A stretch of DNA of 64,000 nt, taken from the NCBI GenBank assembly GCA_963830775.1, contig CAWHNT010000047.1, forward strand, positions 806,001 to 870,000. The letters run 5' to 3'. The stretch comes from CAWHNT01 sp963830775 (GTDB taxonomy: Bacteria > Pseudomonadota > Alphaproteobacteria > Geminicoccales > Geminicoccaceae). Shown in pieces: positions 55,645 through 64,000 of this stretch; the first letter of the stretch is position 1, and each line of letters opens with the position of its first letter. The notes under the pieces were generated by a model. That model searched no databases. It worked only from the letters and a program-made list of their open reading frames with translations, and was not told the origin of the DNA. The position numbers and the translations under genes were made by a program.

Positions 55645-57144
55645 TCAGCCCTTGCTGCTGGCGAAGCGGACCGCCTCCTCGGCGGCGCGGATCAGGGCGC
55701 GGACCTTGTTGAGCAATTCCTGGTACTCGGCATCGGGGTCGCTGTCGTAGACCACGCCACTGCCGGCCTGGACGTACATCGTGCCGTCCTTCACCAGCGC
55801 CGTGCGGAGCGCGATGCAGGTGTCCATGGTGCCGTCGGCGCCGAAATAGCCGACCGTGCCGGCATAGAAGCCGCGCCGCTCGGGCTCCAGCTCCTCGATG
55901 ATCTCCATCGCCCGCACCTTGGGCGCCCCGCTCACGGTTCCGGCCGGGAAGCCCCCGATCAGGGCATCCAGCGCGTCGAACCCCGGCCGGATGCGGCCTT
56001 CGACATTGGAGACGATGTGCATGACGTGGCTGTAATACTCGACCACCATCTTCTCGGTGACCTTGACCGAGCCGATCTCCGCCACCCGGCCGACATCGTT
56101 GCGGCCGAGGTCGAGCAGCATCAGGTGCTCGGCCAGCTCCTTGGGGTCGGAGAGCAGCTCCTTGGCCAGCGCCTCGTCCTCGGCGCGGTTGGCACCGCGG
56201 CGGCGGGTGCCGGCCAGCGGCCGGATGGTGACCTTGCTGTCGCGCAGGCGGACCAGGATCTCGGGCGAGGAGCCCACGAGCGCGTAGCCGTCGAGGTCGA
56301 GATAGAACAGGAAGGGGGAGGGGTTGAGGCGACGGAGTGCCCGATAGAGCGCTATCGGCGGCAGGTCGAAGCGCACGGCGAAGCGCTGCGAGGGGACGAC
56401 CTGGAAGATGTCGCCGGCGACGATGTACTCCTTCGCGCGCTCGACCATCCCCCGGAACGCGTCCGGCGGCATGTTGGGGACCGGGTCGATCGGCGGCAGG
56501 GCGCGGCGCAGCGGCTCGTGGCGGACACCGCGGTCGAAATCGGCGACGGCATCGGCCAGCCGCTCCAGGGCCGCATCATAGGCGCGCGAGGCCGGCACGT
56601 CCGGGCGCGGGTAGACCGAGGTCACGAGTGTCACCCGGTCGGCGATGTTGTCGAACACCGCGACCAGGGTCGGGCGGACGAAGACGGCGTCGGGCAGGCC
56701 CAGCCGGTCCTCGTTCTTCTCCGGCAGCCGCTCCATCTGCCGGACCATGTCGTAGGTCATCTGCCCGAAGAGGCCGGCAGCCGGCGGCGGCAGGCCCTCG
56801 GGCATGGTGATCCGGCAGGAGCGGATCAGCTCGCGCAAGGACTGGAGGGCAGGCGTCTCCAGCGGCTCGAACTCGCCGCCCTGGCGCACCCGGCGGTTGA
56901 TCTCGGCGCGGGCGCCGAAGCAGCGCCAGACGAGGTCGGGCTTGGTGCCGATGATCGAGTAGCGGCCGCGGACGGCCCCGCCCTCGACGCTCTCCAGGAG
57001 GAAGCTGTAGGGCCGCCCCTCGCCGAGCTTGAGGAAGGCCGAGACCGGCGTCTCGAGGTCGGCGACCAGCGAGGTCCAGACCACCTGCGGCAGGCCGAGC
57101 GCATAGGTTTCCGCGAAGGCGTCTGCCGAGGGTCTGGCGTCCAT
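55645..57144 (-). CDS. trpE: Anthranilate synthase component I
   Basis: TrpE makes anthranilate from chorismate with ammonia from TrpG. The 499-residue protein has the chorismate-binding end: GDIFQVVPSQRF, LVGSSPEILVRL, IRPLAGTRRRGANRAEDEALAKELLSDPKE, LLDLGRNDVGRV and GTVSGAPKVRAMEIIEELEP. The tryptophan-feedback region near the N-terminus (LLESVEGGAVRGRYSIIG) is also normal. The ATG at 57144 lies two bases past the ppiD stop, so it is transcribed with ppiD. I see no leader peptide or attenuator in front of it. Confidence 0.97.
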   Translation of the reverse strand: MDARPSADAFAETYALGLPQVVWTSLVADLETPVSAFLKLGEGRPYSFLLESVEGGAVRGRYSIIGTKPDLVWRCFGARAEINRRVRQGGEFEPLETPALQSLRELIRSCRITMPEGLPPPAAGLFGQMTYDMVRQMERLPEKNEDRLGLPDAVFVRPTLVAVFDNIADRVTLVTSVYPRPDVPASRAYDAALERLADAVADFDRGVRHEPLRRALPPIDPVPNMPPDAFRGMVERAKEYIVAGDIFQVVPSQRFAVRFDLPPIALYRALRRLNPSPFLFYLDLDGYALVGSSPEILVRLRDSKVTIRPLAGTRRRGANRAEDEALAKELLSDPKELAEHLMLLDLGRNDVGRVAEIGSVKVTEKMVVEYYSHVMHIVSNVEGRIRPGFDALDALIGGFPAGTVSGAPKVRAMEIIEELEPERRGFYAGTVGYFGADGTMDTCIALRTALVKDGTMYVQAGSGVVYDSDPDAEYQELLNKVRALIRAAEEAVRFASSKG

Positions 57145-57146
57145 GG

Positions 57147-59045
57147 CTATTGGGCCTGTGCTTCCATGAGGCTGGCGAGCTGCCCCTGGTCGACCTGGAC
57201 CGGGTAGCGCTGGCGGAGGGCGGCCTCGTACTGGGCCAGCACGTCGCTGCGCATGTCGTTGGCGAGTGCTGTCCGGGCCTGGTCGCGGGCGGCGGTCTCG
57301 GGCTGGGGGGCGATGACCTCGTCGACCACGAGCACGGCCGAGCCGTCCAGGGCCGGCACCGCGCGTGCGACCGTGGCCCCGGCCGGGGTCTCGAACATCA
57401 GCTTCACCGCCTCGGGCGTCAGGGTGAAGAGATAGCCCTGGTCGTCCCGCTTGAGCGGGCCGACATCGATCTTCTGCACGCCCTGCTCGGCTGCGGCCAC
57501 GGCATCGAGTGCGGTCGCGTCCGTGACCCTGGCGCGGAGCTCCTCGGCCCGGGCCTTGGCCCGCTCCGCCTGCTGCTCCTTCTTCCACGCCGTGCTCAGC
57601 ACGTCCCGCACCTCCTCGAGCGTGCGTGGCCGCGCCGGGTCGATGCTGTCCACCCGGAACATGTAGAAGCTGCCGTTCTGGGCGTGGTTGAGGAGCGAGG
57701 GCTCGCCCTGGCCGGCGCTGAACACCATGCCCAGGATCTCAGGGGTCAGCCGGTCGGCCGCCACCGCCTCCTGCTTGCGGTTCTGGCCCTGGCGGTCGAC
57801 GGCGTCGATCTTGAGCGCCTGGAGCCCCAACCTGGAGGCGGCCTCATCGAGCGAGGTGCCGGCTGCGATCTCGTCGTCGAGCTTGTTGGCGAAGTCGGGC
57901 AGCTGCTCGCTCGCCCGCTGCATCTTCAGCTCCTGCTCGAGGTCGCCGCGCACGTCGGCGAAGCTGCGGGTCGCCTCCGGTGTCACCTCGGTGACCTTGA
58001 TCAGGTGCCAGCCGAAGGCACTGGAGACCGGCGCCGCGGTCGTGCCCTGCTCGGTGGCGAACACGGTTTGATCGAGCGCTTCCGGCAGGTCGCCCTTGCG
58101 CACCGGCCCGAGCTCGGTGCGCTCGACGCCCTTGCCCTTCAGCGCTGCCGCGATCTGCTCGAACCCCTGGCCGGCCGCGGCCATCTCGGCGGCCTCCCGG
58201 ACCACCGCCTCCTGGTCGGCCACGAGCTGCTCGAAGGAGCGGGTGGCGGGCGTGCGGTAGTCGCCGATCCGGCTCTCATACTCCGCGCGCAGCGCCGCCT
58301 CGTCGATCGCGATGTCGCCGGCGAGGTCGTCGGGGCCCAGCACCACCAGCGTGACAGCCCGGTACTCCGGTGCTTCGTACTTCTTGGCGTTGGCCTCGAG
58401 ATAGGTCTTGAGCGTCGCCTCGTCGGGTGCGTCGACCTGGATCTCGTCGGCCTTCACCACCAGCGCCCGGCCGCGCCGCTGCTCCTCGCGATAGGCGAGG
58501 AGCCGGTCGGAGAGCAGGCCCGGGGCCGCCACCGGGGCGGTCAGCCCGTCGACCAGCCGGCTGCGCATCACGTCCTGCTTCAGATTGGCCAGGTAGCCCT
58601 GCTCGTTGGTGCCGATGCGGCGCAGGAACATCTCGAAGGCCTGCCGGTCGAAGCCCTGGCTGCCGCGGAACATGGGGTTGTCGCGGACCTGCTGCGCCAG
58701 CTCGGGCTCGGCCACGGCGAGCTTCATGTCCCGCGCATGCGCGTCGACCAGATGCCGGGCGACGGTGACCTCGAGGGCCTGGTTCAGGAGCCCGAAGCTC
58801 ACCGCCTGATGGCGGGTGAGGGCACCGCCGGCCTGCTGCTGGAGCTGCTGGTAGCGGGCGTCGAACTCGCGCAGCACCTCCTGCTGGCCGATCTCCTGGC
58901 CGGCGACCGAGGCGAGCCCGCCGCCGCCGAGGCTGGGCGCCCGGAGCACGTCGCCGATGCCCCAGACGGCGAAGCTCAGGATCAGGATCCCGAACAGAAC
59001 CTTCACCACCCAGCCGGTGGCGTGCTTGCGCATGACGTTGAGCAT
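57147..59045 (-). CDS. ppiD: Membrane-anchored periplasmic PpiD/SurA-type folding factor
   Basis: The 632-residue protein starts MRKHATGWVVKVLFGILILSF, a single N-terminal anchor, and continues with a SurA_N-like domain (VAGQEIGQQEVLREFDARYQQ). A parvulin-like domain (FGWHLIKVTEVTPEATRSF, about 340-360) precedes a second C-terminal domain. Family members assist newly secreted proteins as they leave the Sec channel. In relatives ppiD is often found just upstream of trpE or next to tpiA, as on both sides here. The catalytic residues of the isomerase domain are weakly kept, so chaperone activity may dominate. Confidence 0.92.
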   Translation of the reverse strand: MLNVMRKHATGWVVKVLFGILILSFAVWGIGDVLRAPSLGGGGLASVAGQEIGQQEVLREFDARYQQLQQQAGGALTRHQAVSFGLLNQALEVTVARHLVDAHARDMKLAVAEPELAQQVRDNPMFRGSQGFDRQAFEMFLRRIGTNEQGYLANLKQDVMRSRLVDGLTAPVAAPGLLSDRLLAYREEQRRGRALVVKADEIQVDAPDEATLKTYLEANAKKYEAPEYRAVTLVVLGPDDLAGDIAIDEAALRAEYESRIGDYRTPATRSFEQLVADQEAVVREAAEMAAAGQGFEQIAAALKGKGVERTELGPVRKGDLPEALDQTVFATEQGTTAAPVSSAFGWHLIKVTEVTPEATRSFADVRGDLEQELKMQRASEQLPDFANKLDDEIAAGTSLDEAASRLGLQALKIDAVDRQGQNRKQEAVAADRLTPEILGMVFSAGQGEPSLLNHAQNGSFYMFRVDSIDPARPRTLEEVRDVLSTAWKKEQQAERAKARAEELRARVTDATALDAVAAAEQGVQKIDVGPLKRDDQGYLFTLTPEAVKLMFETPAGATVARAVPALDGSAVLVVDEVIAPQPETAARDQARTALANDMRSDVLAQYEAALRQRYPVQVDQGQLASLMEAQAQ

Positions 59046-59155
59046 GGATCGAAGGCCGTGCGGTGCGGGGAATGGGACGGTGGAGCGGTCGAGCGAAAAT
59101 ATGGAAGGTGGGCGATTGGCGCAACTGCGGGCGGACCCGAGGCCATGGCCTCCTG

Positions 59156-59515
59156 CTAGCGCAGCTCCCCGGTCAGGTGGCGCCTCGGATCCATGGCCTC
59201 GTGCAGCACGCGCAGAACAGCGACGCTGTGGTCCGCGTCGGCTTCCTTGGCCCGCCTATAGTACAGCACGTGGGAAGCGGCCCCACGCCGACGCGCTGCC
59301 AGCCCGACATGAAAGGTGCGAACGCCAGACCCAAGGTCGTCCCGCGGCCGGGAACCCGGGCGCTCTGGATGCGCCGCCACCAGCCGGGCGGCCTCACCTA
59401 ACAACGCGGCATAGCGCTGCTGCTGCGCAGGGCCGAACATCTGCTGCGACTGACGGAGGATGATCTCGATGTCGGTATCGGCTGCAGGAGTGAGCCGGTA
59501 GGCTTGGCCGCTCAA
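59156..59515 (-). CDS. parE: ParE/RelE-type toxin
   Basis: The 119-residue protein matches ParE-like toxins: YRLTPAADTDIEIILRQSQQMFG, a basic middle (ERPGSRPRDDLGSGVRTFHVG), HVLYYRR, and the end VAVLRVLHEAMDPRRHL. ParE toxins poison gyrase; RelE relatives cut mRNA, and the sequence fits ParE better. It starts with a TTG overlapping the antitoxin stop (TTGA), the normal order for parDE pairs. Confidence 0.85.
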   Translation of the reverse strand: MSGQAYRLTPAADTDIEIILRQSQQMFGPAQQQRYAALLGEAARLVAAHPERPGSRPRDDLGSGVRTFHVGLAARRRGAASHVLYYRRAKEADADHSVAVLRVLHEAMDPRRHLTGELR

Positions 59516-59778
59516 TCCTCCGCGTGCTCCCGAGTGACCGCGGCCGAGATGTCGGCGATCGAGCGGGACGAGAACCGTCCGGCATCGGCCTGGGCCGCTC
59601 CGATCCCAACCTCACGGCGAAGGACCGCCAGCTTCTCCGCGCGCAGCTCGGCCTCCCGGCGCAGCGAGCGAAGGGCTGCGCGGACGACCTCGCTGGCCGT
59701 CCCGTACTCGCCGGCAGCGACCTCTCGCTCGATGAACTCCACGAACTCGGCCGTGAGGCTGACATTCATCGTCGGCAT
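59512..59778 (-). CDS. parD: ParD-type antitoxin
   Basis: The 88-residue protein begins MNVSLTAEFVEFIEREVAAGEYGTASEVVRAALR, the ribbon-helix-helix DNA-binding domain of ParD. Its charged tail would wrap the toxin. The ATG at 59778 has GGAG six bases upstream; an ATG nine bases later is also possible. It would repress its own promoter in the 130 bases it shares with the divergent tpiA. Confidence 0.88.
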   Translation of the reverse strand: MPTMNVSLTAEFVEFIEREVAAGEYGTASEVVRAALRSLRREAELRAEKLAVLRREVGIGAAQADAGRFSSRSIADISAAVTREHAED

Positions 59779-59911
59779 CGGTGACTCCAGAGAGCAGCTT
59801 CAGTCTGGCCGCTTGGCAAAGTTTGTCAAGCGCTGCAGCACCCGCCACCCTGGAAACCTCGGCACCCTCGTGCTAGCAACCGCGCCGAGTTCCAAAACCT
59901 CCGGACCCGTG

Positions 59912-60670
59912 ATGGCGCTGGCGACCCCTATCGTCTTCGGCAATTGGAAGATGCATGGCCTGCGGGCCGAGGCCGACGCGCTGGCGGGCGGGCTGGCCGA
60001 TATCAGGGCAGGCTCCACGCTGGCCGGCACGCTGGGCGTCTTCCCGCCGGCCACCGTGCTGGCGCGGGTAGCCGAGCGGCTGCGCGGCACGGGGATCGTC
60101 GTCGGCGGGCAGGACTGCCACCAGCAGCCCAAGGGTGCCTTCACCGGCTCGGTCAGCGCGCCGATGCTGAAGGATGCAGGGGCCGAGGCCGTCATCGTCG
60201 GCCACTCCGAGCGGCGGCATGGGCTGGGCGAGACCGATTCGGTGGTCCGCGCCAAGGCCGAGGCGGCGCTCGCGCAAGGGCTCCTGGTCGTGCTCTGCAT
60301 CGGCGAGACCGAGGAGGAATGGCTGGCCGGGCGCACGCTGGAGCGGCTCTCGGCACAGCTGGAGGCCAGCCTGCCGCGCGATGCCGCGGCCGACCGGCTG
60401 ATCATCGCCTACGAGCCGGTCTGGGCGGTCGGCACCGGGCGCACGCCGGGCAGCGACGAGATCGCGCGGAGCCACGATCTTGTGCGTGAGCACGTGGCGG
60501 CCCAGATCCCGGGCGGCTCCATGGTGCCGATTCTCTATGGTGGCTCGGTGAAGCCGGAGAACGCGCGAGCGATCCTGGCCATACCGGGCGTGGACGGTGC
60601 TCTCGTCGGCGGTGCCTGCCTCGACGCTGCCGGGTTCTGGTCGATCCTGGAGGCCGGCGGCCCGGCCTGA
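59912..60670 (+). CDS. tpiA: Triosephosphate isomerase
   Basis: TpiA interconverts the two triose phosphates of glycolysis. The 252-residue protein has the substrate lysine in IVFGNWKMHG, the catalytic histidine in VIVGHSERRHGLGE, the catalytic glutamate and loop 6 in IAYEPVWAVGTGRTP, and ILYGGSVKPENA. The frame is open upstream, but the ATG at 59912 gives the correct N-terminus. It heads the tpiA-secG-pyrG-kdsA-eno run, a familiar order in alphaproteobacteria. Confidence 0.97.
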   Translation: MALATPIVFGNWKMHGLRAEADALAGGLADIRAGSTLAGTLGVFPPATVLARVAERLRGTGIVVGGQDCHQQPKGAFTGSVSAPMLKDAGAEAVIVGHSERRHGLGETDSVVRAKAEAALAQGLLVVLCIGETEEEWLAGRTLERLSAQLEASLPRDAAADRLIIAYEPVWAVGTGRTPGSDEIARSHDLVREHVAAQIPGGSMVPILYGGSVKPENARAILAIPGVDGALVGGACLDAAGFWSILEAGGPA

Positions 60671-60706
60671 AGCGCCGCTCGCGACCTCACATCATTCGGA
60701 CTCGTC

Positions 60707-61036
60707 ATGATCACGATCGTGCTCGTCATCCATCTGCTCGTCGCCTCGGCACTCGTCGGCGTGATCCTGCTCCAGCGCAGCGAGGGCGGCGCCCTGGGCG
60801 GCCTGGGTGGGGGCACCTTCGGCGGCCTGATGAGCGCTCGCGGCTCGGCCAACCTGCTGACCCGCACCACGGCCTTCCTCGCCGCCGGGTTCATCGCCAC
60901 CAGCGTGGTCCTGGCACTCCTCGCGAGCCACGGCCGCAGCGGCAGCTCGATCCTCGACGCGCCCGCACCCGTGCAACAGCCGGCACCCGAGCCCGCTCCG
61001 GCGCCGAGCGAGCCTTCCGCCCCGGTCGCCCGCTAG
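60707..61036 (+). CDS. secG: Protein translocase subunit SecG
   Basis: SecG is the small third subunit of the SecYEG channel. The 109-residue protein has two membrane helices (TIVLVIHLLVASALVGVILLQ and TAFLAAGFIATSVVLALL). Between them is the family motif LLQRSEGGALGGLGGG...TRTTAFLA. The proline-rich C-terminal tail is typical for alphaproteobacterial SecG. It lies 36 bases after tpiA. Confidence 0.94.
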   Translation: MITIVLVIHLLVASALVGVILLQRSEGGALGGLGGGTFGGLMSARGSANLLTRTTAFLAAGFIATSVVLALLASHGRSGSSILDAPAPVQQPAPEPAPAPSEPSAPVAR

Positions 61037-61113
61037 CAGTGCGACGGGATCGCTCTAGTTTCGCCACTGCCGCCCCTTGCCCGGGCCGGCACCGCGACTG
61101 ATACTGGGAATTG

Positions 61114-62742
<1,629 letters not shown>

Positions 62743-62818
62743 GGTGCCAAGTCGCAACTCCTGCCGCACTTGACGCGAGTGCGGGTCCGGGGTCACGGGT
62801 TGGCTTCCCGCACCCTGC

Positions 62819-63670
62819 ATGGTGGTCATGACCTCCCGCACCGTCGAGATCGGCTCCCTCAGCGTCGGCCAGCATCTGCCGCTGGCCCTGATCGCCGGCC
62901 CCTGCGCCATCGAGAGCCGCGAGCACTGCCTTGCCGTCGCCACCGAGCTCAAGGCGATCACCGGCCGGCTCGGCATGAAGCTGATCTTCAAGAGCTCGTT
63001 CGACAAGGCCAACCGCACCTCGGCCACGAGCGCTCGCGGGCTGGGCCTGGAACAGGGGCTCACGATCCTGGCCGAGGTCCGCGAGACGCTGGGTGTTCCC
63101 GTCCTCACCGACATCCACGAGAGCTGGCAGTGCCGGCCCGTGGCCGAGGTGGTCGACGTGCTCCAGATCCCGGCCTTCCTCTGTCGCCAGACCGATCTGC
63201 TGCGCGCTGCCGCCGAGACCGGCCGTGCGATCAACGTCAAGAAGGGCCAGTTCCTGGCGCCCTGGGACATGGCGCAGGTGAGCGGCAAGCTCGAGAGCTT
63301 CGGCGCTGAGCGTGTGCTGGTGACCGAGCGCGGCGCCTCGTTCGGCTACAACACGCTCGTGTCCGACATGCGCTCCTTGAGCTATCTCGCTGACACGGGC
63401 TGGCCGGTCGTGTTCGACGCCACCCATTCGGTGCAGCAGCCGGGTGGCCTGGGCGGGCGCAGCGGCGGGCAGCGGCAGTTCGTGCCTCTCCTGGCGCGGG
63501 CGGCGGTCGCGGTGGGGGTGGCGGCCGTCTTCATCGAGACCCACGAGGACCCCGACCGGGCGCCGAGCGACGGCCCGAACATGGTGCCGCTGGCCCGGAT
63601 GGATGAGCTGCTGCGCGACCTCATGCGCTTCGACGAGCTGGCCAAGGCCGCCCCCGTCGTGGCGCTGTGA
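62819..63670 (+). CDS. kdsA: 3-deoxy-8-phosphooctulonate synthase
   Basis: KdsA condenses phosphoenolpyruvate and arabinose 5-phosphate to Kdo 8-phosphate, the first step to the Kdo of lipopolysaccharide. It therefore shows that this is an LPS-making Gram-negative. The 283-residue protein has LALIAGPCAIESREHCL, IFKSSFDKANRTS, VLTDIHES, IPAFLCRQTDLL, NVKKGQFLAPWDM, FDATHSVQQPGG and VFIETHEDPDRAPSDGPNM. An ATG nine bases downstream is an alternative start. Confidence 0.97.
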   Translation: MVVMTSRTVEIGSLSVGQHLPLALIAGPCAIESREHCLAVATELKAITGRLGMKLIFKSSFDKANRTSATSARGLGLEQGLTILAEVRETLGVPVLTDIHESWQCRPVAEVVDVLQIPAFLCRQTDLLRAAAETGRAINVKKGQFLAPWDMAQVSGKLESFGAERVLVTERGASFGYNTLVSDMRSLSYLADTGWPVVFDATHSVQQPGGLGGRSGGQRQFVPLLARAAVAVGVAAVFIETHEDPDRAPSDGPNMVPLARMDELLRDLMRFDELAKAAPVVAL

Positions 63671-63689
63671 AGGGACAGGGAGGAGAGCA

Positions 63690-64000
63690 ATGAGCCAGAC
63701 CGAGATCAGCGTCATCCGCGGCCGGGAGATCCTGGACAGCCGTGGGAACCCCACGGTCGAGGCCGAGGTGATCCTCGAGGGCGGTGCGCTCGGCCGTGCC
63801 GCCGTGCCGTCCGGTGCCTCCACCGGCTCGCGCGAGGCCCTGGAGCTGCGCGACGGCGACAAGAGCAGGTATCTCGGCAAAGGCGTGCGGCGCGCTGTCG
63901 AGGCTGTCGACGGCGAGATCGCGGACGCGGTCTCGGGCTTCGACGCGCTCGACCAGACCGCCATCGATCAGGCCATGATCGAGCTCGACGGCACGGAGAC
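63690..64000 (+). CDS. eno: Enolase, N-terminal part; runs off the right edge
   Basis: The visible 103 codons encode the enolase N-terminal domain: VIRGREILDSRGNPTVEAEV, VPSGASTGSREALELRDGD and YLGKGVRRAV. The ATG at 63690 is preceded by a strong GGGAGGAG site. The gene follows kdsA by 19 bases and would convert 2-phosphoglycerate to the phosphoenolpyruvate that KdsA uses. The catalytic half lies beyond the window. Confidence 0.96.
   Translation, partial: MSQTEISVIRGREILDSRGNPTVEAEVILEGGALGRAAVPSGASTGSREALELRDGDKSRYLGKGVRRAVEAVDGEIADAVSGFDALDQTAIDQAMIELDGTE

Overview
The window looks like chromosome from a very GC-rich alphaproteobacterium, probably Rhodospirillales or a close relative. The grounds are conserved gene order (rpiB-nrdR-ribD-ribE-ribB, ppiD-trpE, trpGDC-moaC-moeA, tpiA-secG-pyrG-kdsA-eno), an imuA-imuB-dnaE2 mutasome cassette, and an alphaproteobacterial LexA box (GAAC-N7-GAAC). 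No database search was possible, so family names rest on motifs and gene order.

Layout. 1-3.3 kb: riboflavin operon with nrdR and rpiB (minus strand). 3.4-5.9 kb: acetyltransferase, small secreted protein, histidine phosphatase and an SDR. 5.9-8.8 kb: a large hybrid kinase with both a HisKA and an HWE transmitter. 8.8-14.2 kb: a probable operon of a uroporphyrinogen-decarboxylase-like protein, an NRPS-like protein (adenylation, carrier, thioesterase) and an Atm1-type ABC exporter. 14.4-16.5 kb: GMC oxidoreductase and a receiver protein. 16.6-22.7 kb: SOS mutagenesis cassette, split by an orphan antitoxin and palindromic repeats. 22.7-27.1 kb: ArsR regulator, a GGDEF-EAL protein and purU. 27.2-38.7 kb: an envelope-glycan region. 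It carries UbiA/HAD, DprE1-like and DprE2-like proteins (polyprenyl-phosphate-arabinose route), a flippase-like protein, two polytopic membrane proteins, and two exported glycosidase-like proteins, one resembling arabinofuranosidases. 38.8-43.6 kb: enolase-superfamily enzyme, acyltransferase, tRNA-Arg, nuclease-like protein and M48 protease. 43.6-46.2 kb: a secreted beta-helix gene interrupted by an ISAs1-type insertion sequence with a perfect 10-bp target duplication. 46.3-51.6 kb: spoVR, a lipoprotein, asd, tRNA-Thr, moeA and moaC. 51.6-59.0 kb: trpCDG, a divergent polysaccharide deacetylase, trpE and ppiD. 59.1-64.0 kb: parDE, then tpiA, secG, pyrG, kdsA and the start of eno.

A recurring feature is genes that read correctly only after a one-base shift, usually an extra G or C in a short run. 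Examples are the SDR, hybrid kinase, NRPS-like gene, DprE1/DprE2-like genes, glycosidase, transposase, spoVR, moeA and deacetylase. Because the conserved gene moeA is affected, most shifts are probably sequence errors rather than decay. Such genes are given as whole loci, with the shift positions noted. The NRPS-like gene carries far more shifts than any other and could be a true pseudogene.
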